DNA from: Actinomycetota bacterium
Lineage (GTDB): Bacteria > Actinomycetota > Actinomycetes > Nanopelagicales > Nanopelagicaceae
DNA: 55,447 bases
Direction of reading: 5' to 3'
NCBI GenBank assembly: GCA_014377015.1
Contig: JACMQL010000045.1
Location: forward strand, 1-55,447
The translations under genes and the position numbers were made by a program. The notes beneath the pieces were generated by a model. It saw nothing but the letters and a program-made list of their open reading frames with translations, did not search any database and was not told where the DNA came from. Shown here piece by piece: positions 1 to 8,847 of the stretch (position 1 is its first letter; each line of letters opens with the position of its first letter).

Positions 1-40
1 AACTGGGGCGGCTACAACTGGGGCGGCTACAACTAGGGGA
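1..40. repeat. 15-bp tandem repeat in second E2 linker (cut by window edge)
   Basis: Bases 1-15 and 16-30 are identical (AACTGGGGCGGCTAC), followed by a degenerate third copy. On the coding (minus) strand they encode repeated VVAAP units of the second Ala/Pro/Val-rich linker. The array continues beyond base 1, so its full copy number is unknown. Confidence 0.85.
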
Positions 41-684
41 GTTGCCATGATTGTGGTTACGGGTGTTTCAACGGGCGACGTAACATTTGGTACCGGAGGA
101 GTTGGTGTAGCGCCTGCGACTCCGATGAGTGCAAGTCGCGCCCCAACGGGCACTGTTGAATCCACTGGCACATCAATCGCGAGAAGAACTCCTGTAGCAG
201 GGGAAGGAATTTCAGTATCGACCTTGTCTGTCGAGACCTCAAGTAGTGCTTCATCAGCAACTACGGAGTCGCCGACATTTTTGAGCCAACGTGTGACAGT
301 GCCTTCGGAAACAGACTCCCCAAGTGCGGGCATCGAGACGACAGTGCCAGTAGATGATGCAACTGGAGCAGCAGGTTCTATGGCCGGGGGAGTTGATGCA
401 ACTGGAGCAGCAGGTTCTATGGCCGGGGGAGTTGCCGCAGTCTCTGCCAAGTCGGCAATGATTGCTAACTCCGCGCCTACTGGCACGGTCTGGTCAACGC
501 TTACAACAATTCTTTGCACTATGCCAGCTACGGGAGAGGGAATCTCGGTATCGACTTTGTCAGTTGAGACTTCTAGGAGAGGCTCATCGATGGCTACGTG
601 TTCGCCTTCAGATTTGAGCCAACGCGTGACTGTACCTTCGGTGACGCTCTCGCCGAGGGCGGGCATTGTTACTGAAAAAGTCAT
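1..684 (-). CDS. sucB: 2-oxo acid dehydrogenase E2 (dihydrolipoyllysine succinyl/acetyltransferase), N-terminal part
   Basis: This is the partial N-terminal region of an E2 acyltransferase; the gene runs off the left edge. The reading frame is open from an ATG at 684 down to base 1, with GAGGAG upstream as ribosome binding site. Two lipoyl domains are visible (about residues 1-80 and 113-190). Each carries the lipoylation motif [10 protein letters not shown], with lysines at residue 43 and near 153. They are joined by an Ala/Pro linker holding an exact duplicated 13-residue unit, and a second Ala/Pro/Val linker leads out of the window. The subunit-binding and catalytic domains are not seen, so succinyl versus acetyl specificity cannot be decided. 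The gene lies directly downstream of pepA and lpdA on the same strand, the order common in actinobacteria, where lipB and lipA often follow. Confidence 0.93.
   Translation of the reverse strand, partial: MTFSVTMPALGESVTEGTVTRWLKSEGEHVAIDEPLLEVSTDKVDTEIPSPVAGIVQRIVVSVDQTVPVGAELAIIADLAETAATPPAIEPAAPVASTPPAIEPAAPVASSTGTVVSMPALGESVSEGTVTRWLKNVGDSVVADEALLEVSTDKVDTEIPSPATGVLLAIDVPVDSTVPVGARLALIGVAGATPTPPVPNVTSPVETPVTTIMATPLVVAAPVVAAPV
356..433. repeat. Exact 39-bp tandem duplication in the E2 linker
   Basis: Two identical 39-base units (356-394 and 395-433) lie head to tail. They encode two copies of the 13-residue linker [13 protein letters not shown] between the lipoyl domains. The length keeps the reading frame, so the repeat only lengthens the flexible linker. 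The two copies show no base difference, which suggests recent duplication or ongoing slippage. Confidence 0.95.
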
Positions 685-791
685 CGAATCTCTCCTCTAG
701 CTGATTCTGCGGAACGTGATGTTGTGCTGTCGGGCGTATTCATTAATTGCCAATCCGTAAATAGTTTGTGCATCAGGTGCGAATGGTCTTT

Positions 792-2159
792 CTATCCGTG
801 AGCGTGCAACGGTTTGCCAGCGAGTGCCATGTGCGCTTCTCCCATTGCCTCAGAAAGGGTCGGATGTGCATGGATTAAAGGGGCGACATCATCGGCATTG
901 GCTTCCCAGTTGAAAATCAATTGTGCTTCTGCGAGAAGCTCGCCCACGCGTGCGCCAACCATGTGAATTCCAAGAACTGGACCATTTTTCTCAGATACCA
1001 ATTTGACAGAGCCAGCCGTGCCCAAAATTTGTGCCTTGCCATTTCCAGCGAGGTCGTAGGTCAATTCAACAACATCATAACCGCGAGATTTGGCTTGTGC
1101 AGTGGTTAACCCGACAGATGCAACTTCAGGCTCTGAGTAAGTAATACGCGGTACGCCGTCGTAGTTGATTGGTTTCGGATTCAATCCGGCGATTTCCTCG
1201 GCAACCAAGATGCCTTCGCCGAATCCGACGTGTGCTAATTGCAGAGTTGGAATGAGATCGCCGACGGCCCAAATTCCTGGAACGTTTGTACGGCACTTAT
1301 TGTCTACCGTTATATAGCCACGATCCATCGCAATGCCTTGCTCTTCATAACCAAGATTGGCCGACACTGGTCCTCGTCCAACAGCTACGAGCAATAGATC
1401 GGCGGAGAATTCTTTTCCATCTTCAAGTTTGACGCTCACGCCAGATTCAGTAACCGTGGCAGATGAGAAACGAACTCCAAGTTCGAAATTTATTTTGCGC
1501 TTTCTGAAAGCGCGCTCGAGTTGCTTGCTACTGGACTCATCCTCAAGTGCGACGAGGTGGGGAAGTGCCTCAATGATTCGAACTTCAGATCCAAATGATT
1601 TCCACACCGAGGCGAACTCACATCCGATTACACCGCCACCAAGAACGATCACACTTGCTGGGACGTAATCCATGGTGAGTGCATGGTCGCTGGTCATAAT
1701 CTTTGTTCCATCAATTTCGAGTCCGGGCAAACTGCGCGCGTAGGAGCCGGTGGCCAGGACTACATTTTTTCCTACGTACTTTTCTCCGTTCGCCTCTACG
1801 GTATTTTTTGCAACAAGGCGTCCGTGGCCCTGCACGTAAGTAATGTTGCGTGATTTGATTAACCCTTGCAGTCCTTTATACAACTTGCTTACCACGCCGT
1901 CTTTGTATGCATTTACGGCAGGCATATCCATTGAGAGGAACTGGGCGTTGACACCGAAGTGACTGGCATCGCGTGCTCCGTCGGCGATTTCTCCAGCATG
2001 GAGCAGAGCTTTGGTTGGAATGCATCCGCGGTGCAGACACGTACCGCCTAATTTGTCCACTTCAATGAGTGCCACGCTCAAACCAAGTTGAGCTCCACGT
2101 AGCGCGCAGGCATATCCCCCACTGCCGCCCCCAAGAATTACCAGATCAAATTCAGCCAC
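792..2159 (-). CDS. lpdA: Dihydrolipoyl dehydrogenase (E3)
   Basis: This FAD-dependent enzyme reoxidises dihydrolipoyl groups of 2-oxo acid dehydrogenases and of the glycine cleavage system, using NAD+. The N-terminal FAD motif GGGSGG is followed by the redox disulfide GGTCLHRGCIPTK. A second dinucleotide motif, GGGVIGCEFA, binds NAD, and the C-terminal dimer-interface motif with the active-site His (HAHPTLSE) is intact. Length (455 aa) is normal. I chose the GTG at 2159 rather than the longer ATG at 2210, because the family starts at AEFDLVILGGG and an AAAGG lies 7 bases upstream of the GTG. It lies between pepA and the E2 gene, about 107 bases from the latter, and could also serve the GcvT pathway encoded nearby. 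Confidence 0.95.
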   Translation of the reverse strand: MAEFDLVILGGGSGGYACALRGAQLGLSVALIEVDKLGGTCLHRGCIPTKALLHAGEIADGARDASHFGVNAQFLSMDMPAVNAYKDGVVSKLYKGLQGLIKSRNITYVQGHGRLVAKNTVEANGEKYVGKNVVLATGSYARSLPGLEIDGTKIMTSDHALTMDYVPASVIVLGGGVIGCEFASVWKSFGSEVRIIEALPHLVALEDESSSKQLERAFRKRKINFELGVRFSSATVTESGVSVKLEDGKEFSADLLLVAVGRGPVSANLGYEEQGIAMDRGYITVDNKCRTNVPGIWAVGDLIPTLQLAHVGFGEGILVAEEIAGLNPKPINYDGVPRITYSEPEVASVGLTTAQAKSRGYDVVELTYDLAGNGKAQILGTAGSVKLVSEKNGPVLGIHMVGARVGELLAEAQLIFNWEANADDVAPLIHAHPTLSEAMGEAHMALAGKPLHAHG

Positions 2160-2243
2160 GATGAAACCTTTCGCCTGCAATAAAGTTGCCATCCCTAGTC
2201 TGCCAGCCAAACCTCTGTGGGACGAACTGAGAACAATTCAGAC

Positions 2244-3755
2244 TCACATTCGTGAACTTGCGGCCTCCGCCAGGTAAACCAGGGAGCGCATCGAGACCCC
2301 CGTACCTCCTACGGGGGTGTACCCAAAGGCTTTGGCTTCGTTAAAGGCAGGACCGGCGATGTCGAGATGAATCCAAGGCAGTTCTGGGGCTATGAACTCG
2401 CGGAGAAAAAGGCCCGCGACCAACATCCCTCCCATGCGCTCGCCGATATTGGCTAAATCTGCGACCGGGGAGTCAAGGGAGGCGCGCAATTCCTGCGGAA
2501 GAGGCATGGGCCAGAAAAGTTCGCCGCTGGATTTTGCGGCTTGAAGGAATGCGGCTGCGAGATCTTCGTTGTTGGTCATCACTGCACCTGTGCGAGTGCC
2601 GAGGGCAATTACTTGCGCACCAGTCAAAGTTGCCACATCGACTATTGCATCAAGGGCCTTGCCATTGTGGCCCACTTCAGCGGCCTTCACGAGTGCATCA
2701 GCAAGAACCAGGCGACCTTCCGCGTCGGGATTGAGAACTTCAACAGTAGTTCCACCGTAGATAGAGATGATGTCTCCGGGCCTGGTGGCGTTATCGCTAA
2801 TCATGTTCTCGGCGAGTGGCACCCATGTCTCAATTCCGATGGGAAGTTTTAGGGAGGCGATTGCCAGGATCGCGGCACTTACCGCTGCCGCACCGCCCAT
2901 ATCGGACTTCATGGCTTCCATACCAGGGCCTGGCTTGAGATTGAGACCCCCGGAATCAAATGTGATGCCCTTGCCGACGAATGCGTAGGCAAGTGAAGAT
3001 TTCTTTGGCGTGTATGAGATGTGCAGCAATCGGGGCGGGTTAACCGAACCTTGTCCAACAGAGGTGATTCCACCGAATCCTTGTGCGATCAATTGCTTTT
3101 CATCCAACACCGAAACTTTAAGACCGGCTGCAACGCCGCCCGCTTGTGCAGCCTCCTTTTTTATCCGCTCCACGAAAGAGATCGGATTGAGATGGCTCGG
3201 CGGAGTATTCACCATGTCACGAATAAGATCTGTGTATTTTGCTATGACGGTGGCACGGAAAGCAATTGACTTAGCATCCTTCTTGCTAGCTAACATCGAG
3301 AGCACCGTGATTGCATCCACGGGTTTCTTGTAATCAGATTTTGTTGTCTTTCGAAACGCGGTGAAGCTATAGGCACCCAAAGCGGCGCCTTCGGCTACCG
3401 CATTGAGAGAATCGAGGTCTGGGGTTGGCAATGAGATCGTCACTTTGGGATTGCCAGCTAAGTTTTGAGTGGCTGCACCGGCGGCGCGTCGCAGCGTTTC
3501 GTGCTCGTACTTCTTGCGAGTTTTACCAAGACCGGTGAACACGAGAAGTCGGACGGAGGTACTCGGAAGTTTGATGATTTCATCGCTCTTGCCAGTTGCT
3601 CCGATATCGGCCAAGGTGCTGAGGAGAGATTTGGTATCCAATGTCAGATCGCCGGACTCGATCACTAAACTTGATTTCTTGTCTTCTTTGTAAGAGAGCC
3701 CGATAACTAGGACATCGTCACTTACCGCGCCATTGCTTAAGCGAACAACCGCCAC
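2244..3755 (-). CDS. pepA: Leucyl aminopeptidase (M17 family)
   Basis: A cytosolic two-metal aminopeptidase removing N-terminal residues from peptides. The C-terminal catalytic domain holds the metal and substrate signatures: a Lys/Asp segment GKGITFDSGG, the DMGGAAAV stretch, and the family signature NPDAEGRL, all in the expected order. At 503 residues it has the normal length, with the variable N-terminal domain in the first ~170 residues. The start is GTG at 3755, with a good AAAGGAG ribosome site seven bases upstream. It is the first gene of the minus-strand pepA-lpdA-E2 run and is divergent from gcvT. A perfect 9-bp inverted repeat (2296-2304/2310-2318) sits inside the C-terminal coding part; it lacks a T tract. 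Confidence 0.95.
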   Translation of the reverse strand: MAVVRLSNGAVSDDVLVIGLSYKEDKKSSLVIESGDLTLDTKSLLSTLADIGATGKSDEIIKLPSTSVRLLVFTGLGKTRKKYEHETLRRAAGAATQNLAGNPKVTISLPTPDLDSLNAVAEGAALGAYSFTAFRKTTKSDYKKPVDAITVLSMLASKKDAKSIAFRATVIAKYTDLIRDMVNTPPSHLNPISFVERIKKEAAQAGGVAAGLKVSVLDEKQLIAQGFGGITSVGQGSVNPPRLLHISYTPKKSSLAYAFVGKGITFDSGGLNLKPGPGMEAMKSDMGGAAAVSAAILAIASLKLPIGIETWVPLAENMISDNATRPGDIISIYGGTTVEVLNPDAEGRLVLADALVKAAEVGHNGKALDAIVDVATLTGAQVIALGTRTGAVMTNNEDLAAAFLQAAKSSGELFWPMPLPQELRASLDSPVADLANIGERMGGMLVAGLFLREFIAPELPWIHLDIAGPAFNEAKAFGYTPVGGTGVSMRSLVYLAEAASSRM

Positions 3756-3807
3756 AGAAATTCTCCTTTTACTAAATTCGATACCTCTGAGTGAAGAGCC
3801 TAGGCGA

Positions 3808-3819
3808 TAGATTGGCTAC
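3808..3819 (+). promoter_or_regulatory. -10 element of a probable leaderless promoter for gcvT
   Basis: TAGATT at 3808-3813 ends six bases before the gcvT ATG at 3820, and there is no ribosome site in between. With the usual ~7-base spacing from -10 to the transcription start, the mRNA would begin at or next to the start codon. Leaderless mRNAs are common in actinobacteria. The same layout is seen at several other genes in this window. Confidence 0.6.
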
Positions 3820-4908
3820 ATGAAACATTCTCCTTTGCATCAAGCACATGAATCTTCGTCCGCAAAAATGGCCGATTTCGGCGGCTGGCTTATGCCCATT
3901 GATTACCCGGCCACTGGCACCGTCATGGAACACGCCTCCGTTCGAGACCGAGTCGGCATATTTGATGTTTCGCACCTAGGCAAAGCTTCGGTACGTGGTC
4001 CTGGTGCATTGGATTTATTAAATCGTGCGTTTACAAATGACCTTACAAAAATTGGGGACGGGCAGGCCCAGTACACGATGATGTGCAACGAAGCTGGTGG
4101 GGTGATCGATGATTTAATCGTTTATCGCATCAACGCTGAAGACTTCTTACTTGTGCCTAACGCAGCCAATACAAGTGATGTCGTTGCAGCTTTGGTGGCT
4201 CTAGCGCCGCCATCTATTGAGATCATTAACCTACATGAGGCGTACGGTGTGATTGCAGTTCAAGGACCCAAATCTCCAGAAGTTCTTCTCGCTCTAGGTG
4301 TCAAGCAAGATCTTGCATACATGAGTTTTGAGAAGGTAGTCGTTGCCGGATGCGAGGTCGTTTTGTGTAGAACGGGGTACACGGGGGAGTTAGGTTTTGA
4401 GTTGCTGCCCAAATGGGATGAGGCAGAGAAAGTTTGGAATGCCATCATTGGAGCGAGTGCGCTATTCGAAGGGGTTATTTGCGGACTTGGTGCGCGTGAC
4501 ACATTGCGCACGGAGATGGGGTACCCGTTGCACGGGCACGAATTGTCCCTGGCCATCACTCCAGTTCAGGCAAGTGCGAGTTGGGCAGTGGGATGGAGCA
4601 AAGCAGAGTTCGTAGGACATGAAATATTGCGACAAGAAAAAAGTGGGGGCCCTAAAAGGAAATTGGTTGGCCTCAAGGCAATTGGGCGTGGCATTCCTCG
4701 ACCTCATATGCGAGTGTTCTCGCAAGATGGGCAGGATATCGGTGAGGTTACGAGCGGAACGTTTTCCCCAACGTTGAAGATCGGTATTGCGTTGGCATTG
4801 ATCTCACCTATTTTCAAAATTGGTCAGACGGTCCGCGTAGATATCAGGGGCAATCTATGTGATGTAGAGATTGTCAAAGTTCCGTTTGTCGAATCTCACG
4901 TGAAGTAG
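3820..4908 (+). CDS. gcvT: Aminomethyltransferase (glycine cleavage T protein)
   Basis: GcvT transfers the methylene unit from the lipoyl-bound aminomethyl intermediate of glycine cleavage to tetrahydrofolate, releasing ammonia. The 362-residue protein has the family's normal length. It shows the N-terminal FGGW and the folate-domain motif FDVSHLGK, the conserved RTGYTGELGFE segment, and GLGARDTLRTEMGYPLHG, followed by the C-terminal barrel with the GEVTSGTFSP motif. gcvH and gcvP are not in the window. It is divergent from pepA (64 bases apart), and its last 35 bases overlap the 3' end of the convergent ECF S-component gene. The neighbouring dihydrolipoyl dehydrogenase could supply the L-protein function. 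Confidence 0.95.
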   Translation: MKHSPLHQAHESSSAKMADFGGWLMPIDYPATGTVMEHASVRDRVGIFDVSHLGKASVRGPGALDLLNRAFTNDLTKIGDGQAQYTMMCNEAGGVIDDLIVYRINAEDFLLVPNAANTSDVVAALVALAPPSIEIINLHEAYGVIAVQGPKSPEVLLALGVKQDLAYMSFEKVVVAGCEVVLCRTGYTGELGFELLPKWDEAEKVWNAIIGASALFEGVICGLGARDTLRTEMGYPLHGHELSLAITPVQASASWAVGWSKAEFVGHEILRQEKSGGPKRKLVGLKAIGRGIPRPHMRVFSQDGQDIGEVTSGTFSPTLKIGIALALISPIFKIGQTVRVDIRGNLCDVEIVKVPFVESHVK

Positions 4909-5731
4909 TTGTCGCCCGAATTTCTCGGAATTCAATAGGCGAGAGAAAAGCAGCTTTTCTGTGCGTTCTACGCAAGGCACTCAGCACCGACGGAGCCGCA
5001 AGAAGTATTAAGAGAGAGGTAAAAATGGCACGAGGAATATCCCATGCCATTGCAGTTGCAAAATGAAAAATAATAAATCTATGGGCGTTTTCCGAAATAT
5101 TGGCACCGGCTATGTAGGAGAGTTGAGTCTGAGTGCCGATGGCCCACGGCCAGAATTGCAGATCCATCAGTAATCCAAATAGCAGCGCGGCAAAAATTCC
5201 ATAGACCATTAATAAAATTATCTCGCTCCAGCCGCGGATTGTTCTGCCTAGGATTTTTTTTGGAAGTAGCCCCGCACCGAGGCCAATCCAACCGGCAGCG
5301 AACATCTGGTATGCCAACCAGGGTCCAAAGCCTCCGGTAAAGATTGCCGAGACAAAGAGCGAAACAATTCCTAACACAAATCCAAAAGCAGGTCCAAAAA
5401 CTCGAGCACTTAGTATCAAGATGAACCACATCGGCTCGAGTCCGATTGCTCCCGCCCCCAGTGGGCGAAGCGCTGCAGTAACAGCGGCGAGCACTCCAAG
5501 CAGGGCTACTGATTTCACATCAAGACCTTTGTTGCTCAATTCCAAAATAAGGACGGTTAACGCTACGGGTAGGGCTAAGTAAAAGAACATTTCATTGAAG
5601 GCTCCGCGATGCGTTGTTCCGGCATCAATGAAAAATGGCCAGAGGAATCCAACTGCGCTGACGAGAGTTGATGCAACCAACGCAATGACAGACCGAGTTC
5701 GAAATGTGTAGATGTCCAAAGTTGTGCTCAT
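4874..5731 (-). CDS. ECF transporter S component, probable cobalamin (CbrT-type)
   Basis: An integral membrane substrate-binding subunit of an energy-coupling factor importer. The 285 residues contain about six to seven hydrophobic segments. They include motifs I recognise from actinobacterial S components (GAGAIGLEPMWFILILSARV, GPAFGFVLG, and TGGFGPWLAYQM). The start ATG overlaps the stop of the fused ATPase gene (ATGA), so translation is coupled. Cobalamin as substrate is inferred from the riboswitch at the head of the operon and the co-encoded SCO2322-like protein; sequence alone does not prove it. The last 35 bases overlap the end of gcvT on the other strand. Confidence 0.8.
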   Translation of the reverse strand: MSTTLDIYTFRTRSVIALVASTLVSAVGFLWPFFIDAGTTHRGAFNEMFFYLALPVALTVLILELSNKGLDVKSVALLGVLAAVTAALRPLGAGAIGLEPMWFILILSARVFGPAFGFVLGIVSLFVSAIFTGGFGPWLAYQMFAAGWIGLGAGLLPKKILGRTIRGWSEIILLMVYGIFAALLFGLLMDLQFWPWAIGTQTQLSYIAGANISENAHRFIIFHFATAMAWDIPRAIFTSLLILLAAPSVLSALRRTHRKAAFLSPIEFREIRATTTSREIRQTEL

Positions 5732-7338
5732 GAGTCAGTGCCGATTGCATCCAGAATATTTTTAACAGTTAGCCACGGGACCGGGGACATGACTTTTGCC
5801 ACTTGCGGAGCAAACGCAGGGGAAGAAAGCAACACATTCAAAGTGGGACCATCAGCCACGATCTCGCCATCTGCTAGGAAGATAACTCGCTGCGCAACCT
5901 CTGCTACGAGTTCCACATCGTGAGTTGAAAGAATCACTGTGTGACCGCGCTGTGCCAATGTCGTGAGTGTGGAAATTAATGCCCTTTTAGCTTCGTAATC
6001 CAGGCCGCGCGTCGGTTCGTCGAGAATCAATACCTGAGGAGAAGCGGACAGAACTACCGCAATCGCAAGTGCGAGCCTTTGCCCCTCTGAGAGATCGCGG
6101 GGATGTGTAGTAGAAATAACCGATGACACCAATTTATTGAGCAAGGAAAATGTTTCACCTTCAGCAATTTGGTTATCGTGATCTGCCTGACGACATTCCT
6201 CGCCAACGCTCTGATTAAAAAGAAGGTCACCTGGATCTTGTGGGACAAATCCGATGACCGACGTGCGATTTTTACCACGCAAACTAACTGGCGCGATGCC
6301 ATTGATCAATACTTCTCCGCGATTCGGCATGTGAAGGCCAGCGATTGCGCGAAGCAAAGTTGTCTTTCCCGCACCATTGCGACCCATGACAGCTGCAATC
6401 TCTCCCGGCAGAATCTGCATTGAAACACGGTCAAGAACATTCTTGCCTCCGAATGCGTAACTCACATTTGTTACACGAACTCTAGGAAGGGTTCGATTGT
6501 CTGAGCGAGAATCGCTTGGGGTCGGATGTGGCAATGAACTCCTGATTTGCTCGGTTGCCCTTCTCATTTCTCGAACACTCAGGCTTATTCCTGGCAGTTG
6601 TAGAGCACGGGCAAGGTGAACAATTGGAGGAGCGATCTGCGAATCAGCGAGAATGTCTTGAGGTAATCCGATTTTAGTTTTGCCGTCTTCATCGATAAGC
6701 AAAATACGATCTACAAATTGAATTACTCTCTCGAGTCGGTGTTCAGAGATGACAACAGTCAGCCCTAAGTCGTGCACTAGTCGCTGGAGTATAGATAGCA
6801 CCTCTTCAGCGGCAATCGGATCGAGAGCGCTTGTAGGTTCATCAAGAACAAGAATTTTCGGATGCATTACCAAAGCGCTAGCGATGGCCACGCGTTGTTG
6901 CTCGCCTCCACTGAGGGTCGCAATCGACCGGTTGCGCAGATGCGCTAGGCCAAGGAGATCGAGAACTTCTTCGACTCTTCTGCGCATGACATCGGGTGCC
7001 ATATTAAGAGATTCCATACCAAATGCGAGTTCTTCTTCGACCTTATCTGTCACAAACCCATTAATTGGGTTCTGGCCAACGATCCCGATCAGATGAGCCA
7101 GGCCACCTGGTTTTACTTCTCGTGTTGATATGCCTTGCACAGAAATCTCACCCGCCAGTATCCCTCCGGTGTGATGCGGAACGAGACCGTTGATGAGCCG
7201 CAAAAATGATGACTTTCCTACGCCTGTTGATCCCATAACCAAAACAAATTCACCTTCGTCAACGGTAAAACTTAAGTTCTCCAAGACGGTTTTGGTGGAG
7301 TTCGGATAGATCAAGGACACATTTGTGAATGTGATCAT
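5728..7338 (-). CDS. ECF transporter energy-coupling ATPase, two fused ABC domains (EcfA1-A2 type)
   Basis: A 536-residue protein with two complete ABC ATPase domains. The first has Walker A GSTGVGKSS, signature LSGGEQQR and Walker B ILVLDEPTSALD. The second has Walker A GRNGAGKTT, a shortened signature LSEGQRLALA and Walker B VLILDEPTRGLD. Single-chain double ATPases replace the separate EcfA1 and EcfA2 in many actinobacterial ECF systems. It would hydrolyse ATP on the inner face of the membrane with EcfT and the S component. Overlaps of four bases (ATGA) with both neighbours show a tightly coupled operon. The Gly-to-Glu change in the second signature (SEG for SGG) might lower activity of that site. 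Confidence 0.93.
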   Translation of the reverse strand: MITFTNVSLIYPNSTKTVLENLSFTVDEGEFVLVMGSTGVGKSSFLRLINGLVPHHTGGILAGEISVQGISTREVKPGGLAHLIGIVGQNPINGFVTDKVEEELAFGMESLNMAPDVMRRRVEEVLDLLGLAHLRNRSIATLSGGEQQRVAIASALVMHPKILVLDEPTSALDPIAAEEVLSILQRLVHDLGLTVVISEHRLERVIQFVDRILLIDEDGKTKIGLPQDILADSQIAPPIVHLARALQLPGISLSVREMRRATEQIRSSLPHPTPSDSRSDNRTLPRVRVTNVSYAFGGKNVLDRVSMQILPGEIAAVMGRNGAGKTTLLRAIAGLHMPNRGEVLINGIAPVSLRGKNRTSVIGFVPQDPGDLLFNQSVGEECRQADHDNQIAEGETFSLLNKLVSSVISTTHPRDLSEGQRLALAIAVVLSASPQVLILDEPTRGLDYEAKRALISTLTTLAQRGHTVILSTHDVELVAEVAQRVIFLADGEIVADGPTLNVLLSSPAFAPQVAKVMSPVPWLTVKNILDAIGTDS

Positions 7339-8198
7339 TGATGCCTTACTGGTGCAGCGCTATCGCGAATTACTTGGCTCCGCCTAAGACTAGGAGCTAG
7401 TAAGAGTGGCAGCGCGGCAAGAAATATCGAGGTCAGCGGATAGATGAAAGTGATAATTGCCAGAGCAATCATTGCGTATTCATTCCATTCCCACCGCGTC
7501 GCGCGGTAGCGCGAGCGCCGACGTGACATTCCATAGCCTCGCGAATCCATCGCAGCAGCTAAGTCGAGTGATCTCGATAATGATTCTTCCAGCAAAGGCA
7601 CTGCAAGTCGCTTCCAACTTCGTGGGCCATTGATCTCTTGGCCGCGCAATCGTTGTGCTTGGCGAATCCTCTTCACTGTCGTCACCAATTGGGGGAGCAA
7701 AGTCGTCGCGATCACGACGGCAACGCCGAACTCGTACACAACTACGGGAAGTGATCGCAAAAGACGATGAGGATTGGTCAAAGAACTGGCGGCGGCTAGT
7801 ACAACAATGATGGATGCCAGCATTAATCCTTCGCGCGCGGTTGCTATTACTCTCTCCTGAGTCACGGCTCCACCAACTCGAATGCCCGCCATCCATGTCG
7901 GTAGGGAAATAGTTGGAAGCGTAATTAAAGTGCGCCCAATTGTCGGAACTCCGATGAGCACGCCCACGATGATTCTGATAAGGACGATCCAGATTCCCAG
8001 CCGAAGTGCCCAACGGAAACTTCCAACCCACGGGGCATTTATCGCATCCTCGGCTTTGCGTGCAACGACGAAACTAATTGTCGCGACTGTGGTGCAGGAG
8101 AACAGCAGATTATTGGTTCGAGCCAAGGCAATTGCGAGCGCTCCGGCCCAAATCCACCAGATTGCCGGGTGGAGTTCTCTAGTGATCATCTCCTGCAC
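7335..8198 (-). CDS. ecfT: ECF transporter transmembrane component EcfT
   Basis: Membrane scaffold of the ECF importer, linking the ATPases to the S component. The 287 residues contain several hydrophobic helices. The cytoplasmic coupling region carries the two typical Ala-Arg-like motifs, here AQRLRGQEI and AMDSRGYGMS, that dock into the ATPases. The start is uncertain: GTG at 8198, or ATG at 8189 with GGAG immediately adjacent, which would be too close for a normal ribosome site. It follows the SCO2322-like gene by about 14 bases and overlaps the ATPase gene by four bases. Confidence 0.88.
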   Translation of the reverse strand: MQEMITRELHPAIWWIWAGALAIALARTNNLLFSCTTVATISFVVARKAEDAINAPWVGSFRWALRLGIWIVLIRIIVGVLIGVPTIGRTLITLPTISLPTWMAGIRVGGAVTQERVIATAREGLMLASIIVVLAAASSLTNPHRLLRSLPVVVYEFGVAVVIATTLLPQLVTTVKRIRQAQRLRGQEINGPRSWKRLAVPLLEESLSRSLDLAAAMDSRGYGMSRRRSRYRATRWEWNEYAMIALAIITFIYPLTSIFLAALPLLLAPSLRRSQVIRDSAAPVRHQ

Positions 8199-8212
8199 CT
8201 AGCGCGTGAAGG

Positions 8213-8758
8213 CTATTTCTTCGCTATAAGGCTGCGCGGGGTCGCAATTTCGACGCCGCATTCCTTTTTCGGGTAGTTATTAAATCCGCAGACAAAGCCC
8301 GCAGCGTTAGCCCGCACTTTCACAACTTTTGCTAGCGCGTCCAGCCCGATCGCCTTCTTCTCCAGCACAACGCATGTTGAGATTATGGATTGAACAGTTT
8401 CGCCTTTGGGAGCAAGTACTGGATTTCCAAAATCAATAACCACCCCGACGCGCTTTTTTTGAGCTACAGCTTTTGTGCCACCGCATATTTTATTGAAATT
8501 GGGAAGGACTGCAGGGGCGGCTGCCTTAGTCACGCTGCCGCCGCTGAAGGTAAATGCCCAACCCTCTACTGAACCGTCGGCCATCACAACTGACGGTCCC
8601 GTTTGAGCTTCTGCCCATTTCGTGGCGGATGGTTTGGCTTGGAAGTACCCCCAATAGCGATATCCCTTTTCGGCGGCCAGGGCGGGTGGGGCTGAAATAG
8701 TTACGGCGAAGAGCGCGAGTGCCCCGTAAGCGATCGATCGTTTTATTGCTGTCTTCAT
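8213..8758 (-). CDS. Secreted SCO2322-family protein of the ECF operon
   Basis: A small exported protein (181 aa) with a signal peptide ending near ALA-AEKG (residues ~1-29). The mature N-terminus begins with YRYWGYFQ, the hallmark I recall from the actinobacterial SCO2322 family, whose genes lie beside predicted cobalamin ECF transporters. Two cysteine pairs (CGGTK/CVVL and CGFNN/ECGV) may form disulfides outside the membrane. I chose the ATG at 8758, which gives an intact signal peptide and has AGAGG upstream, over an upstream in-frame ATG. It is the first gene behind the cobalamin riboswitch and terminator, so an extracytoplasmic role in corrinoid capture is plausible but unproven. Confidence 0.8.
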   Translation of the reverse strand: MKTAIKRSIAYGALALFAVTISAPPALAAEKGYRYWGYFQAKPSATKWAEAQTGPSVVMADGSVEGWAFTFSGGSVTKAAAPAVLPNFNKICGGTKAVAQKKRVGVVIDFGNPVLAPKGETVQSIISTCVVLEKKAIGLDALAKVVKVRANAAGFVCGFNNYPKKECGVEIATPRSLIAKK

Positions 8759-8814
8759 GTAAGAGCCTCTCAGAAAGAAGTCCCACAGGGCTGGCCATAA
8801 AAATACTTTGCACA

Positions 8815-8847
8815 ATAAAAAAAGTCGTTCGATGTCTCGAACGACTT
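8815..8847 (-). terminator. Intrinsic terminator between the cobalamin riboswitch and the ECF operon
   Basis: A perfect 11-bp inverted repeat (8822-8832 and 8837-8847) with a 4-base loop is followed, on the minus strand, by a run of T residues (TTTTTTTAT). It lies downstream of the riboswitch aptamer and upstream of the first operon gene, so it is likely the expression platform of transcriptional attenuation: formed when ligand is bound, disrupted when ligand is absent. Confidence 0.88.

Noticed and set aside
47-700. Plus-strand open frame of 217 codons
   Set aside because: It is the complement of the E2 lipoyl-domain gene; the minus-strand frame gives two clear lipoyl motifs, a good ribosome site and normal codon use.
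2296-2318. Perfect 9-bp inverted repeat inside the 3' part of pepA
   Set aside because: It has no T tract, lies within conserved coding sequence (GYTPVGGTGV), and is about 50 bases before the stop, so a terminator role is not supported.
7480-8031. Second minus-strand frame of 183 codons inside ecfT
   Set aside because: Its translation is Ser/Arg-rich without any recognisable pattern, and it overlaps the well-supported EcfT frame entirely.
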